This document shows positions 1 through 8,037 of a stretch of 64,000 bases of DNA, piece by piece (within the stretch, counting starts at the first letter, position 1; the number at the start of each line of letters is the position of its first letter). Made by a program: the position numbers and the translations under genes. The notes under the pieces are model-generated. The model worked only from the letters and a program-made list of their open reading frames with translations, was not told the DNA's origin and ran no database searches. Source of the stretch: Lachnospiraceae bacterium UBA3804 (GTDB lineage Bacteria; Bacillota; Clostridia; Lachnospirales; Lachnospiraceae). The DNA is taken from the NCBI GenBank assembly GCA_002368665.1, contig DFEK01000001.1, forward strand, positions 355,839-419,838, given 5' to 3'.

Positions 1-1486
1 AAATATCGAAATCGTTTCCGTATCCTTCGGAGAAGCCGCAGCCGAACGCATTGATCATGGTCTTGATCTCTGCATTGGCAAGAATCTTGTCGATACTTGC
101 TTTCTCGACGTTCAGGATTTTGCCTCGGATTGGTAAAATAGCCTGGTATTTACGGTCTCTTGCTGTCTTTGCGGAACCGCCCGCGGAATCACCTTCGACG
201 ATGAAGATTTCGCATTTCTCGGAATCCTTGGATTCGCAGTTTGCAAGTTTACCGTTCGAGTCAAACGAAAACTTCTGCTTGGTCAGCATATTCGTTTTCG
301 CACGCTCTTCCGCTTTACGGATCTTGGCCGCTTTCTCCGCACAGGAAATAATCGCTTTTAAATTCTCTAGATTTCGGTCGAAATATAAAGTCAGTTCATC
401 GCCGGTTACTTTGGATACGGCTTTGGCGGCGTCCTGGTTATCCAGCTTTGTCTTGGTCTGTCCTTCGAAACGGGGAGCCGGATGCTTGATGGAGATGACC
501 GCGACCATACCGGAACGAACTTCCGGACCGGTGAAATTCTGGTCTTTATCCTTTAAGATTTTAAGCTCCTTGGCATAGTTATTGATGATCGTGGTAAAGG
601 TCGTTTTAAAACCTGTAATATGCGTACCGCCCTCGGCATTGTAAATATTGTTACAGAAGCCTAGAACATCCTCATGAAACTCGTTGATATACTGGAATGC
701 ACCTTCCACGATGATGTCGTCACAGGTTCCTTTGAAAGGAACGACTTCATGAATCGTATCGCGTCCCTTATTGATATCTTCGACAAAACTTACGAGTCCG
801 CCCGGTTCATGGAATTCAATCTTCTCGGTCGGATCCACTCTTCTGTCTTCAAATACAATCGTCAGATTCGGGTTTAAATAAGCGGTTTCGTGCAGTCTTA
901 ATTTGATATCCTCGGACTTGAAGTAAGTCTTTTCGAAAATCGTATCATCCGGAATAAAAGTGATGCTGGTTCCGGTTTTGTTGGTTTTGCCGACTACGGG
1001 AAGTAATCCGTCGATCAGTTCGGTCGTCGGTTTACCGCATTCATACGTATCTTCATATATGTTTCCGTCACGTTTAACCTGCACTTTCATGTATTTCGAA
1101 AGCGCATTGACAACACTCGATCCGACACCGTGAAGACCGCCGGAATTTTTATAAATATTGTTATCGAATTTACCGCCCGCATGAAGGGTTGTTAAAACGA
1201 TACGCTCGGCGGATACGCCCTTCTCGTGCATATCCACGGGAATACCGCGTCCGTTATCGGTAACCGTTGCGGAACCGTCTTTGTCGAGGATTACGGTGAT
1301 TTTGGAACAAAAACCCGCCATATGCTCATCGACGGAGTTGTCCATGATTTCATATACAAGGTGGTTTAAGCCTTTCGTGGACAGAGAACCGATATACATA
1401 CCCGGGCGTTCTCTGACAGGCTCGAGACCCTCCAAGACTGTAATGGCCGAGGAATTATATTCTTCTGAATTGCTGTTCTTTCCCAT
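1..1486 (-). CDS. parE: DNA gyrase/topoisomerase IV subunit B, ParE-type (3' end outside window)
   Basis: ATPase subunit of a type IIA topoisomerase. The visible 495 codons cover the GHKL ATPase domain (YEIMDNSVDEH, DNGRGIP, GGLHGVGSSVVNAL), the transducer (QTKTKL) and the start of the Toprim domain (EGDSAGGSAK). The C-terminus runs off the left edge. The ATG at 1484-1486 follows AGAAAGG. Clostridia often carry a GyrB next to recF/dnaA plus a second paralogue elsewhere. The neighbour here is recG, and details such as KLDNQDAAKAVSKV and FGCGFSEGYGNDFD resemble that second paralogue, so I favour parE; gyrB remains possible. It has its own promoter with an unusual inverted repeat. Confidence 0.85.
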   Translation of the reverse strand, partial: MGKNSNSEEYNSSAITVLEGLEPVRERPGMYIGSLSTKGLNHLVYEIMDNSVDEHMAGFCSKITVILDKDGSATVTDNGRGIPVDMHEKGVSAERIVLTTLHAGGKFDNNIYKNSGGLHGVGSSVVNALSKYMKVQVKRDGNIYEDTYECGKPTTELIDGLLPVVGKTNKTGTSITFIPDDTIFEKTYFKSEDIKLRLHETAYLNPNLTIVFEDRRVDPTEKIEFHEPGGLVSFVEDINKGRDTIHEVVPFKGTCDDIIVEGAFQYINEFHEDVLGFCNNIYNAEGGTHITGFKTTFTTIINNYAKELKILKDKDQNFTGPEVRSGMVAVISIKHPAPRFEGQTKTKLDNQDAAKAVSKVTGDELTLYFDRNLENLKAIISCAEKAAKIRKAEERAKTNMLTKQKFSFDSNGKLANCESKDSEKCEIFIVEGDSAGGSAKTARDRKYQAILPIRGKILNVEKASIDKILANAEIKTMINAFGCGFSEGYGNDFDI

Positions 1487-1545
1487 TGCAGAACCTTTCT
1501 GAATTTGCGTGAAACATTTTTGGCGTATTTGTGAATGCAAACAAA

Positions 1546-1587
1546 AAACACAAACACAAGTCTATTATAGCACAAGTGTTTGTGTTT
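1546..1587. repeat. 12-bp perfect inverted repeat around the parE -10 box
   Basis: AAACACAAACAC (1546-1557) and GTGTTTGTGTTT (1576-1587) are perfect inverted copies separated by 18 nt that contain the -10 box. One arm lies in the -35/-10 spacer and the other in the early transcribed region, which is operator geometry. It has no terminator character. I do not recognise the binding protein. Confidence 0.6.
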
Positions 1588-1591
1588 GCAA
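1564..1591 (-). promoter_or_regulatory. Sigma-A promoter of parE
   Basis: On the minus strand TTGCAA (1586-1591) and TATAAT (1564-1569) are separated by 16 nt, with the parE ATG about 75 nt downstream. A 12-bp inverted repeat brackets the -10 box (separate entry). Confidence 0.7.
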
Positions 1592-1676
1592 AGCGATTTT
1601 GTCCGCTATATAGTGTTTAACATTATGCGTTCCAACGATGAGGTTCTGTATAAGTGTTGTGATGATTTGAATGAGT

Positions 1677-3647
1677 TTAGCTTCTCTTTTCGCTGACAAA
1701 TTCCTTGGCCATCATAAGTATGCTGTAATCCTGAATAATATCCGCAATTGCGAAATTCATCTCTCCGCTTTGACGTAATCCGTCCAAATCTCCGGGACCT
1801 CGCAGGCGCAAATCCTCCTCTGCGATGAAGAAGCCGTCGTTGCTGTTTTTTAAAACATTCAGGCGTTCATTTGACTCGCCCTTTCCGGTCCCGTCAAGGA
1901 AAATACAATATGACTGTGCATCTCCGCGACCGACACGTCCACGCAACTGATGTAACTGTGCGAGTCCGAAGCGCTCTGCATTTTCGATCAGGATTACTGT
2001 TGCATTCGGCACATCAACACCGACTTCTACAACGGTAGTTGAAATGAGCACATTGACTTTGCCTGATGCAAATTCTTCCATTACGGCCGTTTTCTCGGCC
2101 GGTTTCATTCTGCCGTGCAGAATGGAATAAGTGATCCGATCCCCGAATTTTGCGATCAAACGTTTCGGATAATCCGTAACGTTCTCGAGGGAGGAATCTT
2201 CGTTTTCTTCCACCATCGGACAGATGATATAAGCCTGATGCCCTGCTTTGACTTCCTGTTCGATGAAATTAAAAGCATTATTCCTTAAATCCGCACCGAT
2301 AATACAGGATTTGATCGGAAGTCGCTTATTGGGCAGATCTTTCATTACGGTGACCGAAAGATCCGCATATAGAGTCATAGTCAGTGTCCTGGGAATCGGA
2401 GTTGCGCTCATAACAAGCACATGAGGCGCCCTGCCTTTTTCGGAAAGGGTCTCACGCTGCTTTACACCGAACCTGTGCTGCTCGTCGGTAATGACCAGTG
2501 CCAGATTGCGGAAATTGACTTTTTCCTGGAAAACAGCATGTGTTCCGATGATGCAATCAGACTCTCCGCTTGCAAGACGTTCATACGCAGCACGCTTCTT
2601 GGCTGCGGATAAAGATCCTGTCAGCAATTCCGGATGAAGTCCGAGGTTGTATTTTTCGTTATCGGCGCATAGTTTTTCGAAATGCTGTTTGGCCAGAACT
2701 TCGGTCGGAGCCATCATTGCACACTGAAATCCGGCTGAAACCGTATCCGTCATGGCCAGGAAAGCAACCATGGTTTTACCGCTTCCTACATCGCCCTGAA
2801 TCAGTCTGCGCATGGCAAAGCCCGATGCATAATCCTTATGAATATCATTGATGGCTTCTTTCTGCGAACCCGTTAAGGCAAAGGGAATGGAATGTTCATA
2901 CTTATCGCTTAGGTTAAAATCATTGATCACATAATCCGTCGGAAGGGACGTATTTTCCGCCTTGGATTCCTCGATTGCTTCTAAGAAGGAGCAGAACTCA
3001 TCAAATACCAGACGTTTTCTGGCTTTCAGGAATACTTCCTGATCGGTCGGAAAATGAAAATCCCGTAAAGCGACGGAAAGGGACGGAAAATCATATTTCG
3101 TAAATTCTTCATTCGATAACGGATCGGCAAGCGGGAAAAACTCATTCATTGCCGTTTGGATATACTTCTGAATGGATTTGCTTGTAAATCCTTTGGTAAG
3201 GGAATATACGGGCTGCAGGGCTGTTAATTTGCGCTTGTATTCCTCGTACTTGTAATACTCCGGCATTTCCATTTTCAGAGTATTTCCGAAACGTTTCACG
3301 GTTCCGTAGAATACAAATTCCATACCGGCTTTAAAGATGCTTCTTAAATAGGTCTGGCGGAAGAATACCATCTGGATCACTCCGGTTCTGTCATGCACGG
3401 TAAAAGTGGTAACCGGCATTCTGGCATTTCGATTCTCATGCAGATTGGAATCCACTTTACCGAGAATGGCTACGGTCTCACCTTCCGCTACCGTATGGAT
3501 TGATTTGATCTCGGGATATTTCAGGTAAGTTCTCGGAGCATACCAGAACAGATCGCGCACGGAAAAAAGGCCGAGTTTGGTCAGTCCTTTCGCAGTCTTG
3601 TCTCCTATTCCTTTGATCTGGTTTAACGGTATCTGTCTTAAATCCAT
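1677..3647 (-). CDS. recG: ATP-dependent DNA helicase RecG
   Basis: Remodels stalled replication forks and branch-migrates Holliday junctions. At 656 aa it is close to the usual RecG length. It has an N-terminal helix-hairpin-helix-like start (IKGIGDKTAKGL), a wedge/OB domain at about residues 60-160, Walker A GDVGSGKT near residue 286, a DEQH box, the SATPIPRTL motif and QLRGRVGRG in helicase domain 2. The ATG lies about 10 nt below the T-tract of a terminator-like hairpin, and the Shine-Dalgarno (GAAAG) is weak. The order asp23-fakA-recG matches Bacillus yloU-yloV-recG. Confidence 0.95.
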   Translation of the reverse strand: MDLRQIPLNQIKGIGDKTAKGLTKLGLFSVRDLFWYAPRTYLKYPEIKSIHTVAEGETVAILGKVDSNLHENRNARMPVTTFTVHDRTGVIQMVFFRQTYLRSIFKAGMEFVFYGTVKRFGNTLKMEMPEYYKYEEYKRKLTALQPVYSLTKGFTSKSIQKYIQTAMNEFFPLADPLSNEEFTKYDFPSLSVALRDFHFPTDQEVFLKARKRLVFDEFCSFLEAIEESKAENTSLPTDYVINDFNLSDKYEHSIPFALTGSQKEAINDIHKDYASGFAMRRLIQGDVGSGKTMVAFLAMTDTVSAGFQCAMMAPTEVLAKQHFEKLCADNEKYNLGLHPELLTGSLSAAKKRAAYERLASGESDCIIGTHAVFQEKVNFRNLALVITDEQHRFGVKQRETLSEKGRAPHVLVMSATPIPRTLTMTLYADLSVTVMKDLPNKRLPIKSCIIGADLRNNAFNFIEQEVKAGHQAYIICPMVEENEDSSLENVTDYPKRLIAKFGDRITYSILHGRMKPAEKTAVMEEFASGKVNVLISTTVVEVGVDVPNATVILIENAERFGLAQLHQLRGRVGRGDAQSYCIFLDGTGKGESNERLNVLKNSNDGFFIAEEDLRLRGPGDLDGLRQSGEMNFAIADIIQDYSILMMAKEFVSEKRS

Positions 3648-3654
3648 TTTCTTT

Positions 3655-3684
3655 CAAAAAAGGGATGGCAATAACCATCCCTTT
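3655..3684 (-). terminator. Intrinsic terminator between fakA and recG
   Basis: On the minus strand a 10-bp perfect stem AAAGGGATGG/CCATCCCTTT with a 6-nt loop is followed by a T run. It sits after the fakA stop and ends just before the recG ATG, so recG expression must depend on read-through or on a promoter I could not identify. Confidence 0.8.
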
Positions 3685-3705
3685 CAAATGCTTCTATCAA
3701 AACTC

Positions 3706-5349
3706 TTATTCTACGGAAATGATGTAATAATAAACGGGCTGTCCGCCGGGCTGCATTTCCACATCGATATCCGGGAAATTCTCTTCCAGTACAGCCTTGA
3801 AGCTTTCGGCTTCTTCATCGGATACGTCGGATCCGTTATAGATGCTGACTAATTCGGTATCGTCATCCACTAAGGCTTTGATCATTTCAAGAGTAACTTC
3901 ATCTCTGTCCTTACCAACGGAAAGGATTCCGGAATCACCGATGCCCATGAAGTCATTCTGGTGAATTTCATGATTGTCAATGACAGTATCACGTACAGCG
4001 TAAGTAACCTGACCGGTCTTTACGTTGGAAATGCCTTCCTTCATTGCTTCTTCGTTCTCGGAAGGTTCATACTCGGAAACGAAGTTAATGACTGCCGTAA
4101 TACCCTGAGGAATGGTCTTGGTCGGAATAACGATGATGTTCTTGTCACTCGTTAAATCTCTTGCCTGGTTAGCTGCCATGATGATGTTTTTGTTATTCGG
4201 CAGGATGAAGATGTTCTCTGCATTTACATTATCAATGGCATTTAACATATCTTCCGTGGAAGGATTCATGGTCTGTCCACCGGAAATGATATAGTCAACT
4301 CCTAAGGATGTGAAGATTTCGGAAAGACCGTCACCAACGGATACGGCGATGAAACCGTATTTCTTCTTCGGCTCGTTCTTCTTAACGGGAACGGGTGCCG
4401 GAGCCGCCTTGGGAGCCTTGTCATTCTGCTTAATCTTCATGTTAACGATCTTGATATCGTTCAGATCGCCGTATTTCAAGCTTCTCTGAAGAGGAAGTCC
4501 GGGATCGTTGGTATTTAAGGATACTCTTACGGTCTCGCCCTCTTTGGTTTCCACGATAATGGAATCACCGATGGATTCAAGGTATTCCTTAAAGTCGATT
4601 TCGTTCTTGATATTGAAATTACGGTTTAAAATAACTTCAAATTCAGCACTGTAGGAGAAACGAAGCTCTTCCTTAGGCTGTTCTTTCTCGGATTTCTTTC
4701 CGGGTGCATTGAAGGTTAAATCAATCTCCTTGCCCATGAACATGTCATAAGCTCCGTTTAACACTTCCACAAGACCTTGTCCGCCGGAGTCAACCACGCC
4801 TGCTTCTTTTAATACGGGAAGCAGATCGGGAGTTGTTGCAAGCGTATCTTTGGCTGCCTGAACGATCTCTCCGAGGAATTCACCGAGATCTTCGCAACCT
4901 GCTGCGTGAAGTTCGGCTGCTTTGTTTGCAATACCGGAAGCTACGGTAAGAATTGTACCTTCCTTCGGCTTCATAACTGCCTTATATGCTGTTTTAACGG
5001 CTTTCTGAGCTGCCTCATCGAGTACGGCTACAGTCAGTTCGTTATAGTTGGATGCTACTCTCGTAAAACCACGGATCAACTGGCTTAAAATCACACCGGA
5101 GTTGCCTCTTGCCCCTCTTAAGGAACCGCCGGATACAGCCTTACAAACGGTTTCCATGGTCTGTTCGGAAACGGAGTTTAATTCTTTGGCTGCAGAAAGA
5201 ATGGTTAAGGTCATGTTTGTTCCCGTATCACCGTCGGGAACAGGGAAAACATTCAGTTCATTGATATAGTCTTTGTTATTCTCTAGATATTTCGCCCCCG
5301 CAAGAAACATTTTTGCCAGTAAATCGGCAGAAATTACTTTTGATGACAT
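3706..5349 (-). CDS. fakA: Fatty acid kinase subunit FakA (DAK/YloV family)
   Basis: ATP-binding subunit that phosphorylates fatty acids held by a FakB (DegV-type) partner, feeding host or medium fatty acids into phospholipid synthesis. The 547 aa show an N-terminal DhaL kinase domain (about residues 8-200) with the metal/ATP motif PDGDTGTNMT, a central region and the C-terminal YloV domain. A short Ala/Pro/Lys-rich linker near residues 310-325 separates the two halves. It starts at ATG 5347-5349 after AGGAGGAAC and lies 14 nt below asp23. No fakB/degV gene is in the window. Confidence 0.9.
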   Translation of the reverse strand: MSSKVISADLLAKMFLAGAKYLENNKDYINELNVFPVPDGDTGTNMTLTILSAAKELNSVSEQTMETVCKAVSGGSLRGARGNSGVILSQLIRGFTRVASNYNELTVAVLDEAAQKAVKTAYKAVMKPKEGTILTVASGIANKAAELHAAGCEDLGEFLGEIVQAAKDTLATTPDLLPVLKEAGVVDSGGQGLVEVLNGAYDMFMGKEIDLTFNAPGKKSEKEQPKEELRFSYSAEFEVILNRNFNIKNEIDFKEYLESIGDSIIVETKEGETVRVSLNTNDPGLPLQRSLKYGDLNDIKIVNMKIKQNDKAPKAAPAPVPVKKNEPKKKYGFIAVSVGDGLSEIFTSLGVDYIISGGQTMNPSTEDMLNAIDNVNAENIFILPNNKNIIMAANQARDLTSDKNIIVIPTKTIPQGITAVINFVSEYEPSENEEAMKEGISNVKTGQVTYAVRDTVIDNHEIHQNDFMGIGDSGILSVGKDRDEVTLEMIKALVDDDTELVSIYNGSDVSDEEAESFKAVLEENFPDIDVEMQPGGQPVYYYIISVE

Positions 5350-5363
5350 GTGTATTGTTCCTC

Positions 5364-5720
5364 CTAGTCTACCACTTTAACGCCTTCGATAAACACGTTA
5401 ACGTTCTCAACGTCCAAGCCGGCGAATTGCTCTACTTTATATTTCACTTCGCTCATCAGATTGTTGGCAACAGCAATAACGCCGCATCCGAAAGCAACGA
5501 TAATATGAAGATTGATGGAAACTTTATTGTTCTCACAGGAAACAATAATTCCCTTTGCAAGACTGTCTTTCTTCAAAAGTCCGACAATTCCTTCTTTCAT
5601 ATTGACAGCCGCCAAGCCGACAACACCATAGCATTCCAAAGCCACACTTCCGGCGAAGTTTGCAATTACATTATTATCAATGATAATACTGCCAAGATGT
5701 GTATCCACAGAATTCTTCAT
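5364..5720 (-). CDS. Asp23/Gls24 family protein (YloU-like)
   Basis: A 118-aa member of the Asp23/Gls24 envelope-stress family, with the typical core GSIIIDNNVIANFAGSVALE followed by alternating beta strands. Family members localise near the membrane and are linked to envelope homeostasis; a biochemical activity is not established. There is no signal peptide. The SD AAGGAGG is a few bases before ATG 5718-5720. It is transcribed divergently from rpmB and followed 14 nt later by fakA, the same pairing as yloU-yloV in Bacillus. Confidence 0.88.
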   Translation of the reverse strand: MKNSVDTHLGSIIIDNNVIANFAGSVALECYGVVGLAAVNMKEGIVGLLKKDSLAKGIIVSCENNKVSINLHIIVAFGCGVIAVANNLMSEVKYKVEQFAGLDVENVNVFIEGVKVVD

Positions 5721-5755
5721 ACCAATGCCTCCTTATATACACAAAATTCTAAATT

Positions 5756-5764
5756 ATTATACCA
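5756..5764 (-). promoter_or_regulatory. Extended -10 promoter of asp23-fakA
   Basis: On the minus strand TGGTATAAT forms an extended -10 (TGnTATAAT) about 36 nt upstream of the asp23 ATG. The -35 region (TTTTCT at 5779-5784) is poor, as is normal for extended -10 promoters. The site is divergent from the rpmB promoter about 40 nt away. Confidence 0.6.
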
Positions 5765-5799
5765 ATTTTTACCTGAAAAGAAAAGATATAATTTAGTAC

Positions 5800-5828
5800 T
5801 TGCTTTTGAAAATATAATCTGTTAAAAT
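5800..5828 (+). promoter_or_regulatory. Sigma-A promoter of rpmB
   Basis: TTGCTT (5800-5805), 17-nt spacer, TAAAAT (5823-5828). The leader to the rpmB ATG is about 80 nt and carries two small hairpins. Confidence 0.65.
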
Positions 5829-5832
5829 AAAT

Positions 5833-5892
5833 CCGTTCGAGTTTCGCTCGGACTTAAATTTGACTACTTGATTAGCGCATCTGCGCTTAGGT
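5833..5892 (+). other. rpmB 5' leader with two hairpins
   Basis: The leader contains a CGAG/CTCG hairpin (about 5833-5850) and a GC-rich hairpin AGCGCA/TGCGCT (about 5873-5888) just ahead of the strong SD AAGGAGGTG. This could be an r-protein autoregulatory structure, but no known L28 leader class is recognised. Confidence 0.35.
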
Positions 5893-5914
5893 AAATACAA
5901 GGAGGTGTAGACAA

Positions 5915-6100
5915 ATGGCAAAGTGTGATATTTGTGATAAAGGCGTTCATTTCGGTAATAACGTAAGCCACTCTCACAGACGTTCCAATCATATTTGGAA
6001 TTCCAATATCAGAACGGTTAAATGCAAAGTGAACGGTGGAACCCAGACTCTTCATGTTTGCACCAGATGCCTTAAGTCTGGCAAAGTTGAAAGAGCTTAA
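5915..6100 (+). CDS. rpmB: 50S ribosomal protein L28
   Basis: Large-subunit ribosomal protein, 61 aa, the normal size. It starts MAKCDICDKGVHFGNNVSHS and keeps the basic RTVKCKVNG segment. It has four cysteines in two pairs (CDIC and CTRC), so this is the zinc-binding C+ form. The SD AAGGAGGTG is 8 nt before the ATG. It is a single-gene transcript with its own promoter and a strong terminator, divergent from asp23-fakA-recG. Confidence 0.97.
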   Translation: MAKCDICDKGVHFGNNVSHSHRRSNHIWNSNIRTVKCKVNGGTQTLHVCTRCLKSGKVERA

Positions 6101-6130
6101 TCTTTTATTTGAAAATGAATGAGAAATAAA

Positions 6131-6159
6131 AAAGAACCGATTGAATCGGTTCTTTTTTT
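6131..6159. terminator. Bidirectional terminator between rpmB and gerW
   Basis: A 10-bp perfect stem AAAGAACCGA/TCGGTTCTTT with a 5-nt loop is followed by a T run on the plus strand and preceded by an A run, so it can serve both convergent transcripts. Confidence 0.88.
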
Positions 6160-6203
6160 CATGCTTATTTAAGATTTCGAATCAAAAACGGATCAATGCT
6201 CTC

Positions 6204-6593
6204 TTATTCTCCGAATGCGATATCCTTCGCCTCTTCGTCGCTTACTTTGGAAGGATGTCCTTTTTCTTTGAATTTATCTACGACTTCGGGAATCAGATCC
6301 AGAATCTTGGTGAAGGTATCCTGGTTCTTGATATTGACAAGTTTGGTTCTTCCGTCATGAATAACCAAAACCGCAGAAGGAGTAAGTTTGGCGCCCATAC
6401 CGCCGCAGCCTCCGTTGCTCTTCTCTCCGCCCGCCGCTCCGGCACCGATACCGAAGGATACGTCCAAAAGAGGAACGATGATGGTATCATCGATTCGCGT
6501 AGCGTCTCCGACAACCGTTTTACTGGATAAAAATCCATCCATTCCGTTTAACAGAGAATCCACAACTCCGCTAAAATTAGTTATTTCTGCCAT
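6204..6593 (-). CDS. gerW: GerW family sporulation protein (YtfJ)
   Basis: A 129-aa member of the GerW/YtfJ family, involved in spore germination in Bacillus and conserved in spore-forming Firmicutes. It shows the family core DTIIVPLLDVSFGIGAG, a Gly-rich turn (GGCGGMGAKLTP) and the C-terminal helix of the domain. The SD GGAGGG is correctly spaced. Its start overlaps the end of the DUF2953 gene by 17 nt, a pairing equivalent to Bacillus ytfI-ytfJ. Its presence suggests the host sporulates or descends from a sporulating lineage. Confidence 0.92.
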   Translation of the reverse strand: MAEITNFSGVVDSLLNGMDGFLSSKTVVGDATRIDDTIIVPLLDVSFGIGAGAAGGEKSNGGCGGMGAKLTPSAVLVIHDGRTKLVNIKNQDTFTKILDLIPEVVDKFKEKGHPSKVSDEEAKDIAFGE

Positions 6594-7545
6594 TTTTCTT
6601 ACCCTCCCGTGTAAATAACCTTATGATTTTACGAACATGCCTATTCATATAGGCCCGAAGAAGCAAAAATACAAGTCGGTAAACCTGAACCCTTCCTTTG
6701 ATAAGGAAGTCTGCTTCGAATATTTTCTCAGTGAACTCCGCGTTCAGATGAATCTGTTTGCGGAAATACGGATAAATCAAACTGTATCCCGCAACTGCTC
6801 TGGCGGTATCCGCAGGATCATCGGCTCCGTAATGAATATTAACATTCATTTTGTACGGTTTGATGTGCTTGAATAACCCTTTTAAGGTTTTCTTAACCAT
6901 CTCCCAGGCCGGACCCATACTCTTATGATGCAAAACTTTCCAGTAATACTGGATTCGTTTGGTGATCAGTTTCACCTTCTTCTGGGTTTTCGCCAGGCTT
7001 TCTTTAAGAGTATACCATTTTTCCCTGATTTTAGAAATTGTTTTCTTAAAGATTATCGGTATTTCTTCGAAAAATCCCTTCAAACTGCGCTTCGGAGGCT
7101 CTTTTTTCATGAATTCTTCGATTTCTTCATCGGTCAGATCGTCGAAATCACCTTCGAAATCATCCTCCTCGTCACCGGTAATCGTATCCTCATCGCCTTT
7201 GTCTTCGGATGTAAGCTTTTCATCCAGTTGATCGAGTGCTTCGTCTTCCGGGAAAAGATTTTCGTCGCTTTCTTCCTCTTCATCCTTGGAAAAATCATTT
7301 TCGTAAAGTTTAAACCACAGGACCTTGGCGACCAGATACGGCTTCTTGTTCTCGTAAGTGAAAATAACCCGTACCAGATGAAATAAATATGTGACCTGCG
7401 CTTTGGCTTTCAGTTCTTTGTGATAATCGCCCGTAACCTTATAAAAGATCGGCCAGAACAGGACGATTAACAAAAGCAATAGAACGAGTGCCAGGATTCC
7501 GAGAAGCACAAAGCCGATAATTTTTAATATTTGCAGAAAAATCAT
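6577..7545 (-). CDS. DUF2953 domain membrane-associated protein (YtfI-like)
   Basis: A 322-aa protein with one strong N-terminal transmembrane helix (residues about 5-32), a short conserved extracytoplasmic or cytoplasmic segment, a long very acidic stretch (about residues 95-150, rich in E and D) and a basic C-terminal DUF2953 core containing the typical HYGADDPADTARAVAGYS. The function is unknown. It partners gerW in many sporulating Firmicutes and is translationally coupled to it here by overlap. The acidic insert is variable and probably disordered. Confidence 0.8.
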   Translation of the reverse strand: MIFLQILKIIGFVLLGILALVLLLLLIVLFWPIFYKVTGDYHKELKAKAQVTYLFHLVRVIFTYENKKPYLVAKVLWFKLYENDFSKDEEEESDENLFPEDEALDQLDEKLTSEDKGDEDTITGDEEDDFEGDFDDLTDEEIEEFMKKEPPKRSLKGFFEEIPIIFKKTISKIREKWYTLKESLAKTQKKVKLITKRIQYYWKVLHHKSMGPAWEMVKKTLKGLFKHIKPYKMNVNIHYGADDPADTARAVAGYSLIYPYFRKQIHLNAEFTEKIFEADFLIKGRVQVYRLVFLLLRAYMNRHVRKIIRLFTREGKKNGRNN

Positions 7546-7548
7546 GGT

Positions 7549-7944
7549 TTATGCATCCTCATCAAAAATTACTTTCGGATCGATAACGAACAGTCCCCTT
7601 ACTTTCGCCAGATCGTCGACCGGATCGGAATATCGTTCGATAAAAGCTCTGTAATCCAGTTCATCGTCGCCCGACTGAAAGGTCTGTTCCACAATATCTT
7701 TGACGATCGCCAGTGCGTTTTCTTCATCGGAGGCAAGCCCGATTACAAAGGGCTCATGCCTGTCATAATATTTAAAATGCAGAAATTCGATTTTGCAATA
7801 TTCCGGACGGTTTCCCTTCTCGGGGAAATAAACAGCATACAAAGGCAGACGAAAAATGCCTTTTCCGGCAATCGGAATAAGGTGCTTCTTCGTTAGCATT
7901 TTCTGGCTTTTTTTGTCTACATATAAGTCCGATGCAAAAATCAT
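7549..7944 (-). CDS. Hypothetical protein, 131 aa
   Basis: I do not recognise this protein. It is soluble, mixed alpha/beta in appearance, and contains a basic N-terminal segment (DKKSQKMLTKKHLIP), PLYAVYFPE and a C-terminal FVIDPKVIFDEDA. It lies 3 nt above the DUF2953 gene, so it is co-transcribed with the gerW pair. I chose the internal ATG at 7942-7944 (after GGGATAG). The longer reading frame, starting at 7980, would place its first 12 codons inside a strong hairpin. Confidence 0.6.
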   Translation of the reverse strand: MIFASDLYVDKKSQKMLTKKHLIPIAGKGIFRLPLYAVYFPEKGNRPEYCKIEFLHFKYYDRHEPFVIGLASDEENALAIVKDIVEQTFQSGDDELDYRAFIERYSDPVDDLAKVRGLFVIDPKVIFDEDA

Positions 7945-7959
7945 TTCTATCCCGCGGAG

Positions 7960-8018
7960 CTTTCTTACTTCGTAAATCAATTTACGAAGTAAGAAAGAGC
8001 TCGTTTCCGAACTCTTTC
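7960..8018 (-). other. Two overlapping hairpins downstream of cheY
   Basis: Hairpin 1 has arms 7993-7999 and 8012-8018 (GAAAGAG/CTCTTTC) with three more pairs round a four-base loop. Read on the minus strand it resembles a terminator for cheY with a short T-rich tail. Hairpin 2 is a perfect 17-bp stem (7960-7976 with 7981-7997, arm CTTTCTTACTTCGTAAA) and a TCAA loop. The two share 7993-7997, so they exclude each other. Hairpin 2 ends just before the SD of the 131-aa ORF. Confidence 0.6.
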
Positions 8019-8037
8019 CTTAACATACGCTTTCGTT

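Noticed and set aside
51..578. A 175-codon plus-strand open frame opposite parE
   Set aside because: It is the mirror of a strongly conserved topoisomerase frame. Long antisense frames of this kind occur opposite many genes here (for example opposite recG, fakA and ilvB) and have no ribosome sites.
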